A DNA stretch of 20,116 bases. Origin: Allocoleopsis sp036703385. GTDB taxonomy: Bacteria; Cyanobacteriota; Cyanobacteriia; Cyanobacteriales; Coleofasciculaceae. The notes beneath the pieces were generated by a model. The model had not been told where the DNA came from and did not search any database. It saw only the letters and a program-made list of their open reading frames with translations. A program made the translations under genes and the position numbers. Positions 1 through 7,301 of the stretch are shown one piece after another. How positions within the stretch are numbered: position 1 is the first letter of the stretch; the number at the start of each line of letters is the position of its first letter. The stretch is taken from assembly GCF_036703385.1 (NCBI RefSeq), contig NZ_DATNPA010000787.1:1-20116 (forward strand), read 5' to 3'.

Positions 1-951
1 GCTACCTTAGAACAATGGATTGTAGAGGAACGCTGCCGCCTAGTTACACTCTTAGGAATGAGCGGTATAGGCAAAACCAGTCTAGCCGTGCAGTTAGTAG
101 AACGGATTAAGGATAATTTTGACTATGTAATTTGGCGAAACCTCCGCTATTCCCCACCCGCCGACACTCTTCAGAGAAACTTACTCCAATTTTTCTCTAA
201 CCAACAGGACAGCGAATTACCAACCAGCACTGATGAGCAACTCTCGCAACTGATGAACTATTTGCGAAAGTACCGCTGTCTGGTGATATTGGATAAGGTA
301 GAGATGATTTTTAGTAGCGGACAGTGGGCGGGTTGCTACAAATCCGGCTATGAAGATTATGGTTCACTCTTCAGACGAGTTGGAAAATTACCCCATAATA
401 GCTGCTTGGTTTTGAGCAGTTGGGAGCCACCTATGGAGATTGTGCCCTTGACAGGTGAAAATACACCAATCCGCTTATTTCCACTGAAGGGGTTGGGAGT
501 AGCAGCGGATGACATTCTCAGAGAAAAAGGTTTAGTTGAAGAGGATTCATGGGCAGACTTGATTAATGCCTACCGAGGCAACCCTTTATATTTAAAAATA
601 GTTGCCACAATGATTCAAAACTTATTTAATGGCAGAGCATCTGACTATTTGAAATATAATCCATTGTTATTGTGCGAAGAGTTAAAAGCTATATTAAATA
701 AGCAGTGTCGGCGCTTATCAGATTTGGAAAAAGAGATGATGTCATGTATTGGTAGCCAAGTTGAGCCGGTTGCTACTGCCAAATTACTAGAGGATATACA
801 AATATCTCCCTCAGAGTTATTCAGTGCTATTCAATCTCTGGAACGACGCTCATGGATTGAAAAGCAGGCACGGGATAATCAAACTGTTTTTACTCTCGCA
901 CCTGTGGTGAAACAGTATGTGAAAAGCCAATATTCCCGTGGTGATGTATAA
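1..951 (+). CDS. NB-ARC-type NTPase, 5' end outside window
   Basis: The 3' portion of a STAND/AP-ATPase (NB-ARC) protein. The frame is open from base 1, and the 19 codons before the first ATG (58) encode LEQWIVEERCRLVTLLG, which leads directly into the Walker A loop GMSGIGKT, so the real start lies upstream. Other visible parts are a Walker B-like strand (CLVILDKVE), a GxP-like motif (GNPLYLKIVA) and a C-terminal winged-helix region ending in LAPVVKQYV. From general knowledge, cyanobacterial proteins of this class usually carry an N-terminal vWA-MoxR-associated or effector-type domain and sometimes C-terminal WD40 repeats. Here the protein stops right after the winged helix, so no repeats follow. 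The sensor segment reads VLSSWEPP where relatives usually have a TSREKP-like sequence, so the usual Arg is missing. The role is probably signalling or conflict-related ATPase switching, but the partner domain is not visible. Confidence 0.8.
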   Translation, partial: ATLEQWIVEERCRLVTLLGMSGIGKTSLAVQLVERIKDNFDYVIWRNLRYSPPADTLQRNLLQFFSNQQDSELPTSTDEQLSQLMNYLRKYRCLVILDKVEMIFSSGQWAGCYKSGYEDYGSLFRRVGKLPHNSCLVLSSWEPPMEIVPLTGENTPIRLFPLKGLGVAADDILREKGLVEEDSWADLINAYRGNPLYLKIVATMIQNLFNGRASDYLKYNPLLLCEELKAILNKQCRRLSDLEKEMMSCIGSQVEPVATAKLLEDIQISPSELFSAIQSLERRSWIEKQARDNQTVFTLAPVVKQYVKSQYSRGDV

Positions 952-987
952 GACGCGAAGACTTTGAGTTATAAACTTTAGCTTTTC

Positions 988-1020
988 AGATTCCCGAATT
1001 CTTGAAGAAGTCGGGGATCT
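988..1020. repeat. Palindromic intergenic repeat (33 nt hairpin)
   Basis: The arm AGATTCCCGA (988-997) pairs with TCGGGGATCT (1011-1020), with one T-G wobble. The pairing continues inward through TTCTT/AGAA-type bases to a 3-nt loop, with one A-G mismatch. The sequence resembles a palindrome (AGATCCCCGACTTCTT and its complement) that I recall as widespread between cyanobacterial genes. It sits 37 nt after the NB-ARC stop and may act as a transcript 3' end or processing hairpin, but no T-tract follows. Confidence 0.7.
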
Positions 1021-1102
1021 AGGCGTTTAATTGCAGGATGTACAATGCCAAGTTAGCAATCAAGTCGTTAAAATACCTTATTAACTCTGCCAAAAACTTA
1101 CT

Positions 1103-2590
1103 ATGGTACAAGCCCCCGCACCGATTACCACGACTGACCTTGCTACATTAGCCATTGATGCGATCGCTCGTGCTGGATGCGAGTACGGGGATGTCCGTTT
1201 TTGCACATACCGCAACCAGAATCTTTATGCACGCGATCGCTCCCTCAGTCAACTGTCCGATAATGTCAGTTCTGGCTTTGGGGTGCGGGTTCTGTTAGAT
1301 GGTGCTTGGGGATTCGCCGCTAGTCCCTATAAAACCCCAGCAGAAGTAGAACGAATTGTCGCTCTTGCCGTAGAAATTGCTAAAGGTAGTCGCCTCTCTC
1401 AGCAAACACGGGTGCGATTAGCGCCAGTTGAAGCCTACCGCGATACCTACATTACTCCTATTGAGATTGACCCTTTCACGGTGCCGATTACCGAGAAGGC
1501 TGAATTGTTGTTGCACCTGAATGAACAGTTGCTCAGTTATAGCGAGCACGGCATTAAAAAAGCTTACTCTTTCTTACGGTTCGCCCGCGAGGATAAAACC
1601 TTTGCCTCTACAGAAGGCTCCCTGATTCAGCAAACCATCTACCGCAGCTATCCTGGATTTGGCTGTACAGCGATCGCAAATGGTGATGCTCAAGAGCGCA
1701 ATTACGAACGTCCCCCCCTAAACATTGGTTACGAGCATATCAATTCCGCAGACCTTTTGAGTCAGGTCGAACGAGTTGCCGAAGAAGCGATTGAAAAGGT
1801 GTACGCGCCCAAAGGCCCTTCTGGTATTCGCACCACCCTCATCCTCAAACCCACCAATCTATGGCTCACCATCCACGAATCTGTCGGACACCCCACAGAG
1901 CTGGATCGGGTGTATGGCTACGAATCTAACTTTGCGGGAACTAGCTTCGCCACTACCGATAAATTAGGCAAGCTCCAGTATGCAGCACCTTGGGTTAACT
2001 TCCGGGCTGATCGCACCCAGCCGGGGGGACGGGGTACGATGGGTTACGATGATGAAGGGGTGCCTGCACAAAGCTGGCATATTGTCAAGGATGGTCTTTT
2101 AGTAGACTATCTCACTGACCGCGAAACCGCCTATCGACTCGGTCGCCCCAGCAGCAATGGTAGTGCCTATGCCGATAGTTGGTCGAGTTTGCCAATGGTA
2201 CGGATTCCCAATTTAGGATTGGAACCAGGGCCAGATGGGGGTAGCCACACTGCCACTCTCCAGGAGATGATTGCAGATACTGAGGACGGGATTTTAATTG
2301 ATGGCGTTGGCAGCTTTTCGATTGACCAGCAGCGGCGTAACTTCCAATTTGGCGGCGATGCTTTCTGGAAGGTGGAAAAGGGCAAAGTGGTGGGGATGTT
2401 AAAGGATGTCACTTACCAGGCCATGACAACCGACTTTTGGAATAGCGTTGATGCGATTGGGCCAGCTTCAGAGTGGCAGCAGTGCGGCACTAATATTTGT
2501 GGTAAGGGTGAACCCATGCAACTTGCTCAGATGACCCATGCCTGCGTGCCGGTGCGGGTGCGCGATATTCAAATTGGCGGAGCATCGTAA
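1103..2590 (+). CDS. tldD: TldD family metalloprotease subunit
   Basis: A 495-residue protein of the TldD/PmbA family, close to the usual length. In bacteria TldD is the catalytic, zinc-binding half of the TldD-TldE heterodimer, a cytosolic protease that degrades unfolded peptides and matures some ribosomal peptides. The metal motif HESVGH (HExxxH) is at residues 258-263. A C-terminal CGKG segment (Cys466) fits the cysteine ligand of the family. The N-terminal half shows the family pattern of an alpha/beta domain with GFGVRVLLDGAWGFA at about residues 58-72. The ATG at 1103 is the only reasonable start; there is no strong ribosome-binding site. The partner pmbA lies 452 bases downstream on the same strand, separated by a small opposite-strand gene, so the pair is probably not one simple operon. 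Identification is secure; natural substrates are unknown. Confidence 0.93.
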   Translation: MVQAPAPITTTDLATLAIDAIARAGCEYGDVRFCTYRNQNLYARDRSLSQLSDNVSSGFGVRVLLDGAWGFAASPYKTPAEVERIVALAVEIAKGSRLSQQTRVRLAPVEAYRDTYITPIEIDPFTVPITEKAELLLHLNEQLLSYSEHGIKKAYSFLRFAREDKTFASTEGSLIQQTIYRSYPGFGCTAIANGDAQERNYERPPLNIGYEHINSADLLSQVERVAEEAIEKVYAPKGPSGIRTTLILKPTNLWLTIHESVGHPTELDRVYGYESNFAGTSFATTDKLGKLQYAAPWVNFRADRTQPGGRGTMGYDDEGVPAQSWHIVKDGLLVDYLTDRETAYRLGRPSSNGSAYADSWSSLPMVRIPNLGLEPGPDGGSHTATLQEMIADTEDGILIDGVGSFSIDQQRRNFQFGGDAFWKVEKGKVVGMLKDVTYQAMTTDFWNSVDAIGPASEWQQCGTNICGKGEPMQLAQMTHACVPVRVRDIQIGGAS

Positions 2591-2643
2591 CTTAGTTAGC
2601 AAGTGTCCCCAATTAGGAATGCCCCGCAAGATACGATCGCGCC

Positions 2644-2675
2644 GCCTCCTACAACGTTATGCCGTCGTAGGAGGC
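2644..2675. terminator. Hairpin between convergent tldD and CP12-like gene
   Basis: A perfect 9-bp stem, GCCTCCTAC (2644-2652) with GTAGGAGGC (2667-2675). Three further base pairs (ACG/CGT) form inside after one mismatch. It lies between two genes that converge, so it could serve both transcripts. Neither strand has a T-tract after the stem, so it may be a barrier or processing hairpin rather than a classical intrinsic terminator. Confidence 0.45.
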
Positions 2676-2689
2676 ACAGTGAAGATGCC

Positions 2690-2887
2690 TCAAAGGTCAT
2701 AAACCTTACACTCAGATGCACTCGGATTCGCAGCGCAGTACTCCTTAAAAGAGCTGCTTTGTTCTTCGATAGGCGGATTAGCAACCCGATTATCCCGCTT
2801 TGCCGCGTCTGGGTTTGATTTTGAATTTTCCTGCTCGCGGACAGCACGATCAGACTCAATTTCATTCTGAATATTTTGTTGTGTCAT
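2690..2887 (-). CDS. CP12-like peptide, C-terminal domain only
   Basis: A 65-residue hydrophilic peptide ending SFKEYCAANPSASECKVYDL. This matches the C-terminal GAPDH-binding end of CP12, with two Cys separated by eight residues, a central Pro, then EC-x-x-YD. In full-length CP12 this end forms a redox-sensitive disulfide loop that binds glyceraldehyde-3-phosphate dehydrogenase. The N-terminal Cys pair and the AWD-VEEL core, associated with phosphoribulokinase binding, are absent here. The N-terminal half is charged and probably disordered. I start at the ATG at 2887, preceded by AGGGG at a suitable distance; a longer reading frame back to 3007 has no comparable support. The last residue is Leu where CP12 commonly ends in Asp. 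The gene is divergent from pmbA and convergent with tldD. Inference: a CP12-C variant binding GAPDH or another partner under redox control. The family call rests on the C-terminal 20 residues. Confidence 0.75.
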   Translation of the reverse strand: MTQQNIQNEIESDRAVREQENSKSNPDAAKRDNRVANPPIEEQSSSFKEYCAANPSASECKVYDL

Positions 2888-3042
2888 GATTACCCCTATC
2901 AGGATTTCCTCAGTACAACTCCCATTAATAGGCTTTCTACCTCGTAGAATCGTCCTTCCCTTGGAGGAAAGAGTATCTATATTTGTTAACGAAATATAAA
3001 TTACCAATTCGGATTGTTAACCTGAACCGTTGGAGGATGAGC

Positions 3043-4377
3043 GTGACCTTAGCTACCGCACCCACACTTCTGAGTGAAGACCGAGCCCTAGACTTGATTG
3101 AAACAGTTATCCAACAATCTGAAGCCGAAGGTGTCTTCGTCAGTCTCAGCGCTAACGAGTCGGCTCTCTCGCGCTTCTCGGAAAATCAGATGACGCAGAA
3201 CCTCAGCCGGACTAAATTCAGCCTGAGCATTACTAGTTATTTCGGCAAGCGTAGTGCTTCTGCCTCAACGACGGAAGTAGAGCCAGAGGCGATTCTAGAG
3301 ACTATCCGACGTTCGGAAGAACTAGCTCGGATTGCCCCAGAAGACCCAGAATGGGTGCCTTTACTCGAACCTCAGACTTATGAGTATAGGACTCCGGCGT
3401 TCGATGAACAAACTGCAACTTTCTCACCCTTGGCACGGGGAGAAAAGGTACAGCGAGTGTGTGCGATGAGTCATCAGGCTGGGGTTGAGGGGTCTGGTAC
3501 GCTGAGTACATCTGCTGTCTTGCAGGCTGTAGGAAATTCGCGGGGATTAAGAGCTTGCGATCGCGGGACTAATGCAGATTTTAGCTTTACGGCTCGGATT
3601 GGAGATGGCTCTAGTTGGGGTCAACGTACCGCTTTTGCCGTAAACCAGTTACCCATAGAGTCAGTAACCGAACAGCTGATTCAGCGTGCCCTCAGTTCTC
3701 GCCAACCCCGTGAAGTCAGTCCTGGCAAGTATCCCGTAGTGTTCGATGGCGCGGCCTTTAAGGAGTTACTCGGTTGGGTGATGTGGAATTTGGACGCACG
3801 GGCGGCGGATGAGGGGCGATCGTTTATGTCCCACCCTGAGGAGGCAGGAAACCGCTTGGGTGAGCAACTCTTTAGCCCTTTAGTACAGGTGCAACGTAAT
3901 CCAGCTCACCCTCTATTGCAGTTCAGTACGTTTTTTGGGGATGGGTTGAGTAATCGCTACTTAGAGGTAATTAAAGACGGTATTCCTCAAGCTTTATCCT
4001 ATAGCCGCTACTGGGCACAGCAGCAGGACAAAGAGCCGACGGGGGCAATGTATCCAGTTGTAATGTCGGGTTCAGACCAAACTGTCGCTGACTTGATTGC
4101 TCAAACAGAGCGAGGAATTTTAGTTAACCGTGCTTGGTACGTGCGCTACGTCAATCCCAAGACACTGGAGGTGACGGGGATGACGCGGGATGGTACGTTT
4201 TGGATTGAGGATGGTCGAATTGCTTATCCAATTAAGAATTTACGTTTTAACCAATGTCTACCGGATATGTTAAGGGATGTGGATGCTCTCAGTAGCGTGC
4301 AGCGCTTCGGTAGCAGTGTGGTACCGGGGGTAAGGGTGAAGGAATTTAACTTCAGTAGCGTAACGGATAGTGTTTGA
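3043..4377 (+). CDS. pmbA: TldE/PmbA family protein (TldD partner)
   Basis: About 445 residues of the same superfamily as the gene at 1103, but without the HExxxH motif, as expected of the non-catalytic TldE/PmbA subunit. Family-like segments include the N-terminal ESALSRFSENQMTQNL, the central PGKYPVVFDGAAFKELLGWV and the C-terminal GILVNRAWYVRYVNP. The start is ambiguous. GGAGG at 3032-3036 is followed six bases later by GTG (3043), which is ideal spacing, while an in-frame ATG at 3037 abuts the GGAGG. A still longer TTG start at 2983 has no support. Known role: forms a heterodimer with TldD and positions or gates peptide substrates. The two genes are close but separated by the opposite-strand CP12-like gene and its promoter region. 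Confidence 0.9.
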   Translation: MTLATAPTLLSEDRALDLIETVIQQSEAEGVFVSLSANESALSRFSENQMTQNLSRTKFSLSITSYFGKRSASASTTEVEPEAILETIRRSEELARIAPEDPEWVPLLEPQTYEYRTPAFDEQTATFSPLARGEKVQRVCAMSHQAGVEGSGTLSTSAVLQAVGNSRGLRACDRGTNADFSFTARIGDGSSWGQRTAFAVNQLPIESVTEQLIQRALSSRQPREVSPGKYPVVFDGAAFKELLGWVMWNLDARAADEGRSFMSHPEEAGNRLGEQLFSPLVQVQRNPAHPLLQFSTFFGDGLSNRYLEVIKDGIPQALSYSRYWAQQQDKEPTGAMYPVVMSGSDQTVADLIAQTERGILVNRAWYVRYVNPKTLEVTGMTRDGTFWIEDGRIAYPIKNLRFNQCLPDMLRDVDALSSVQRFGSSVVPGVRVKEFNFSSVTDSV

Positions 4378-4401
4378 CCAAAACAACTCAGAAATTCAAA
4401 A

Positions 4402-4419
4402 AAGGTAATACCTTCTTTT
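4402..4419 (+). terminator. Possible weak intrinsic terminator after pmbA
   Basis: AAGGT (4402-4406) pairs with ACCTT (4410-4414) across a 3-nt loop and is followed by C and then TTTT (4416-4419). A-residues before the stem can pair with the T-run. It lies 25 bases after the pmbA stop codon. The stem is short and A/T-rich, so efficiency is doubtful. Confidence 0.4.
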
Positions 4420-4439
4420 GTCGGAGTAGTCGAGATACG

Positions 4440-4720
4440 GGAGGATCAATCCTCCATGTCCATTTCGTCCACCGCGTAAAAGACGGTGGCTCTCAGCTTC
4501 TATGATGTTTTGCTAGACCTTAGTGCTCAAATCGAATAACACTTCCGAGCATTTGAATGATAATTATATATTTGGACAACGGGGTGCGATAGTGAACCCT
4601 ACCCCCAGCAAAGGCGCGGTCAAGGGAAGGGGCAAATGATGAGCGATTGGCTCATGGGGAAAAAGCTGGAAACAGAATCCCCTGTACTTCAGGATGGAGG
4701 AACTTCAAAGTGATTGGCTC
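4440..4720 (+). other. Hairpin-rich gene-free region, possible mobile-RNA remnant
   Basis: This is most of the 435-base gap between pmbA and the decarboxylase gene, and I see no credible coding sequence. It holds a series of stems: GGAGGAT/ATCCTCC (4440-4455), CCACCG/CGGTGG (4469-4489) and ATGAGC/GCTCAT (4639-4655). Later come a GCTGGAAAC-like segment and a CCTG-TACTT-CAGG hairpin near 4681-4693. GTGCG at 4584-4588 matches the 5' consensus of group II introns. The string of GGGG/CCCC-containing segments after it looks like a folded intron domain I. An alternative is a decayed right end of an IS200/IS605 element, whose ends often carry a CCCCTG...CAGG hairpin. Neither reading is proven. Confidence 0.35.
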
Positions 4721-4812
4721 TCTATAGTCTGATGGGGGTGCTGTTGCTGTTTATCGCTGGAATGGGGAAGTGAGTAGTTCAACTTCCCTCAAGACTGCCA
4801 AATTTTTATAAT

Positions 4813-6300
4813 ATGCTAGACCAAACAAAAGCCCCTTTACTAAAAGCCCTACAAGAGAGCGCTCATAAACCCCATGCTCCCTTTTATGCGCCAGGACACA
4901 AGCGAGGACAGGGCATCCCGCAGCCCCTCGCAGATTTGTTGGGGTCGTCAGTGTTTCGGGCTGACTTGCCAGAATTGCCCGACTTGGATAACTTATTTGC
5001 TCCTGAAGGTGTGATCAAAGACGCACAAGAACTGGCAGCGGCGGCCTTTGGGGCAGACCACACTTACTTCCTCGTCAATGGTTCTACGGCTGGAGTCATG
5101 GCGGCTATTTTAGCCACCTGTAATCAAGGTGACAAAATTATCCTGCCGCGTAATATCCACCAATGTGCGATCGCGGGTTTGGTTCTTTCAGGTGCTATCC
5201 CCATTTTTATCAACCCTGAATACGACCCCCTAACAGGTCTGGCCTACAGCATCACCCCAGCTGCCGTTGCTACAGCCCTAAAGCGATATCCCGATGCCAA
5301 AGCGGTTATGATGCTCTATCCCACGTATCAGGGCGTTTGTGGCGATATACAAGCGATCGCGCAGCTAGCGCATCAACATAACATCCCCCTATTGGTAGAT
5401 GAAGCTCATGGCCCTCACTTTGCCTTTCATCCCGATTTACCCCCCTCTGCTTTATCCGTGGGTGCTGACTTAACGGTGCAATCAACCCATAAAGTTCTCG
5501 GTGCGATGACTCAGGCATCCATGCTCCACGTTCAGGGTAACCGAGTTGATCGAGAACGATTGAGTAAATCCTTACAACTGGTGCAGTCTACAAGTCCCAG
5601 TTATCTACTCCTAGCCTCTCTAGATGCGGCGCGGCAACAAATGGCACTGCACGGGGAACAGTTGATGACCCGAACCTTGTATCTCGCTCAAGAGGCTAGA
5701 AGTAAAATTAGCCACATCTCTGGACTATCTGTTTTAGAGCCTGCCACTACTCCGGGCTTTTTTGCTCTTGACCGAACCCGACTCGTCGTCAGAATCTCGG
5801 AGTTAGGGTTGAGCGGGTTTGAAGCCGATGAAATTTTCCATCAACAACTCGGCGTCACGGCAGAGTTACCAACTCTTGAACATCTGACCTTTATTATCAG
5901 CTTGGGCAATACAGAAGCTGATATTCAGCAGTTAGTCCAAGCCTTCACCACCCTTACCCAGGAGCATTACCGTCCCAAGTGCATCACCCGTTTGCAGGAG
6001 GCCATCCAACAGTGGAAGGCTGAAATGCTGTTTGTTCATCCTTCCTCTTTTATCATTCATCCTGCACTCTCCCCGCGTGAAGCTTTCTTTGCCCCAACCG
6101 AAACGCTACCTGTAGACCAAACCCTAGACCGGATTAGTGCTGAGTGGGTCTGTCCCTATCCACCCGGTATCCCAGCCTTAATGCCAGGAGAAATGATTAA
6201 TCCGGCTGCCATTGAATACCTGCAACAAGTTCTGATTTTAGGGGGTACCCTCACCGGTTGTAGCGATCCCAGCCTCAAGACTCTCAAAGTTGTTCGATAA
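4813..6300 (+). CDS. PLP-dependent Orn/Lys/Arg decarboxylase family protein
   Basis: A 495-residue fold-type I pyridoxal-phosphate enzyme of the Orn/Lys/Arg decarboxylase group, similar in length to the B. subtilis SpeA/Cad-type enzymes (about 490). The PLP lysine is K227 in STHKVLGAMTQ. The aspartate contacting the pyridine ring is in VDEAHGPH (D196, H199). An N-terminal YAPGHKRG (residues 25-32) and LVNGSTAGV (87-95) fit the family. The C-terminal region (about residues 370-495) contains the family's FFAPTETLP and YPPGIPALMPGE segments. It probably decarboxylates arginine or lysine for polyamine synthesis; the sequence alone does not decide the substrate. No clear Shine-Dalgarno sequence precedes the ATG; the TATAAT right before it is too close to be its promoter. 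It is followed on the same strand by cbiT and cdsA, an order I recall as common in cyanobacteria. Confidence 0.88.
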   Translation: MLDQTKAPLLKALQESAHKPHAPFYAPGHKRGQGIPQPLADLLGSSVFRADLPELPDLDNLFAPEGVIKDAQELAAAAFGADHTYFLVNGSTAGVMAAILATCNQGDKIILPRNIHQCAIAGLVLSGAIPIFINPEYDPLTGLAYSITPAAVATALKRYPDAKAVMMLYPTYQGVCGDIQAIAQLAHQHNIPLLVDEAHGPHFAFHPDLPPSALSVGADLTVQSTHKVLGAMTQASMLHVQGNRVDRERLSKSLQLVQSTSPSYLLLASLDAARQQMALHGEQLMTRTLYLAQEARSKISHISGLSVLEPATTPGFFALDRTRLVVRISELGLSGFEADEIFHQQLGVTAELPTLEHLTFIISLGNTEADIQQLVQAFTTLTQEHYRPKCITRLQEAIQQWKAEMLFVHPSSFIIHPALSPREAFFAPTETLPVDQTLDRISAEWVCPYPPGIPALMPGEMINPAAIEYLQQVLILGGTLTGCSDPSLKTLKVVR

Positions 6301-6338
6301 CTACTGTAGATCGCGTGTCAAAGGCTTGAAAGATGGCA

Positions 6339-6435
6339 AGTTGAAGGTTAGAAATTGAGCAAGTTGAACGTTGAAGGTTTGGATGAAACACCTACAACCT
6401 GCAACCTTCAACCTTCTAATCTGGAACCTTCAACT
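6339..6435. repeat. Nested inverted decamer repeats before cbiT
   Basis: The decamer GTTGAAGGTT occurs at 6340-6349 and 6370-6379, and its complement AACCTTCAAC at 6403-6412 and 6425-6434. The outer pair extends to 11 bp (6339-6349 with 6425-6435). The inner pair encloses a 23-base loop. A further GTTGAA half-copy lies at 6363-6368. The cluster fills most of the 144-base gap between the decarboxylase and cbiT and ends 9 bases before the cbiT ATG. It could therefore fold in the mRNA leader and affect translation, or simply be a dispersed cyanobacterial repeat. Confidence 0.7.
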
Positions 6436-6444
6436 CTCTAATCA

Positions 6445-7044
6445 ATGACCAAACTTTGGCCTTACGTGACTCCTGGCATTCCTGATGATTTATTTGAGCA
6501 GTTACCCGGTATTCCTCTGAGTCAGAGAGAGGTGCGATTGCTCTTAATTTCTGCCTTACGGATGCAATCAGACTCCTTGTTGTGGGATATCGGTGCGGGT
6601 ACCGGCACGATTTCGGTAGAACTGGGATTACTCTGTCCCCAGGGGAGGATTATGGCGATCGAACGGGATGAGGAAGTGGCTGGACTGATTCGACGCAACT
6701 GCGATCGCTTCGGTGTGCAAAATGTCCAAGTCATTGAAGGGAGTGCCCCAGAATGTCTTAAAGACCTCGCTGGGCCGCCTCAACGCGTTTGTATTGAGGG
6801 GGGTCGCCAGATCAAGGAAATCCTGAAAGCAGTTTGGCGATGCTTACAACCCTCTGGGCGAGTTGTCGCCACAGCCAGTAGTCTAGAAAGTCTTTATGCC
6901 CTCTCCGAAGGCTTGGCTGAGTTACATGCGCGTAACATTGAGGTCGTTCAATCCGCCGTTAATCGCTTGGAGACACGAGGCAACCATCAAACTTTCGCCT
7001 CAGTGAATCCGATTTTTATACTGAGCGGAGAGAAGCTTGATTAG
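6445..7044 (+). CDS. cbiT: Precorrin-6B C15-methyltransferase (decarboxylating), CbiT
   Basis: A 199-residue class I SAM-dependent methyltransferase. In corrin ring synthesis CbiT methylates C15 and removes the acetate carboxylate at C12, a cytosolic step toward cobalamin. The SAM-binding loop is DIGAGTGTISVE at residues 48-59. The acidic residue binding the ribose is E73 in AIERD. The N-terminal TPGIPDDLFEQLPGIPLSQREVR contains the family's GIPD and T/SQREVR features. Length fits the stand-alone CbiT form; the fused CbiE domain of CobL is absent. No clear ribosome-binding site is seen, because the inverted-repeat cluster runs almost to the ATG. The role in the pathway is confident; other cobalamin genes are not in this window. 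Confidence 0.92.
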   Translation: MTKLWPYVTPGIPDDLFEQLPGIPLSQREVRLLLISALRMQSDSLLWDIGAGTGTISVELGLLCPQGRIMAIERDEEVAGLIRRNCDRFGVQNVQVIEGSAPECLKDLAGPPQRVCIEGGRQIKEILKAVWRCLQPSGRVVATASSLESLYALSEGLAELHARNIEVVQSAVNRLETRGNHQTFASVNPIFILSGEKLD

Positions 7045-7268
7045 AGTGCCTTAGTGAGCTACGCTACATCAGACAGTTGGGGTCTGAAGAGCACTAGCTT
7101 TTGGGAATCAATTGAGCAAAACCCAAGCGAACCGTAGCGTTTTACATGGTCAACCAGATGGATGGCAGTTTAGCGCAAATTCGTTACATTAAGCAAAAAT
7201 AGAGTGATTCTCTGGTGTGAGAGATGATGAATTTCCCGGCTCTATCCTACCCCTCTCCATAACGACAG
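7045..7268 (+). other. cbiT-cdsA intergenic region with 7-bp inverted repeat
   Basis: No gene is visible. ACGCTAC (7061-7067) and GTAGCGT (7134-7140) form an inverted pair separated by 66 bases, and AGAG/CTCT can form a tiny stem near 7201-7213. I found no convincing -35/-10 pair and no recognisable riboswitch. Confidence 0.35.
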
Positions 7269-7301
7269 TTGAAGCCAACTGTCTTTTATCCGAAGCGTCC
7301 T

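Noticed and set aside
2603..2818. 71-codon + strand frame after tldD
   Set aside because: It runs antisense through the CP12-like gene and the hairpin; composition is not protein-like and there is no ribosome-binding site.
2596..2865. Opposite-strand 89-codon frame overlapping the CP12-like gene
   Set aside because: It overlaps the better-supported CP12-like peptide in another frame, has no ribosome-binding site and no recognisable domain.
4806..4811. TATAAT as a promoter -10 box for the decarboxylase gene
   Set aside because: It lies one base before the ATG, so transcription would begin inside the gene; no fitting -35 box was found.
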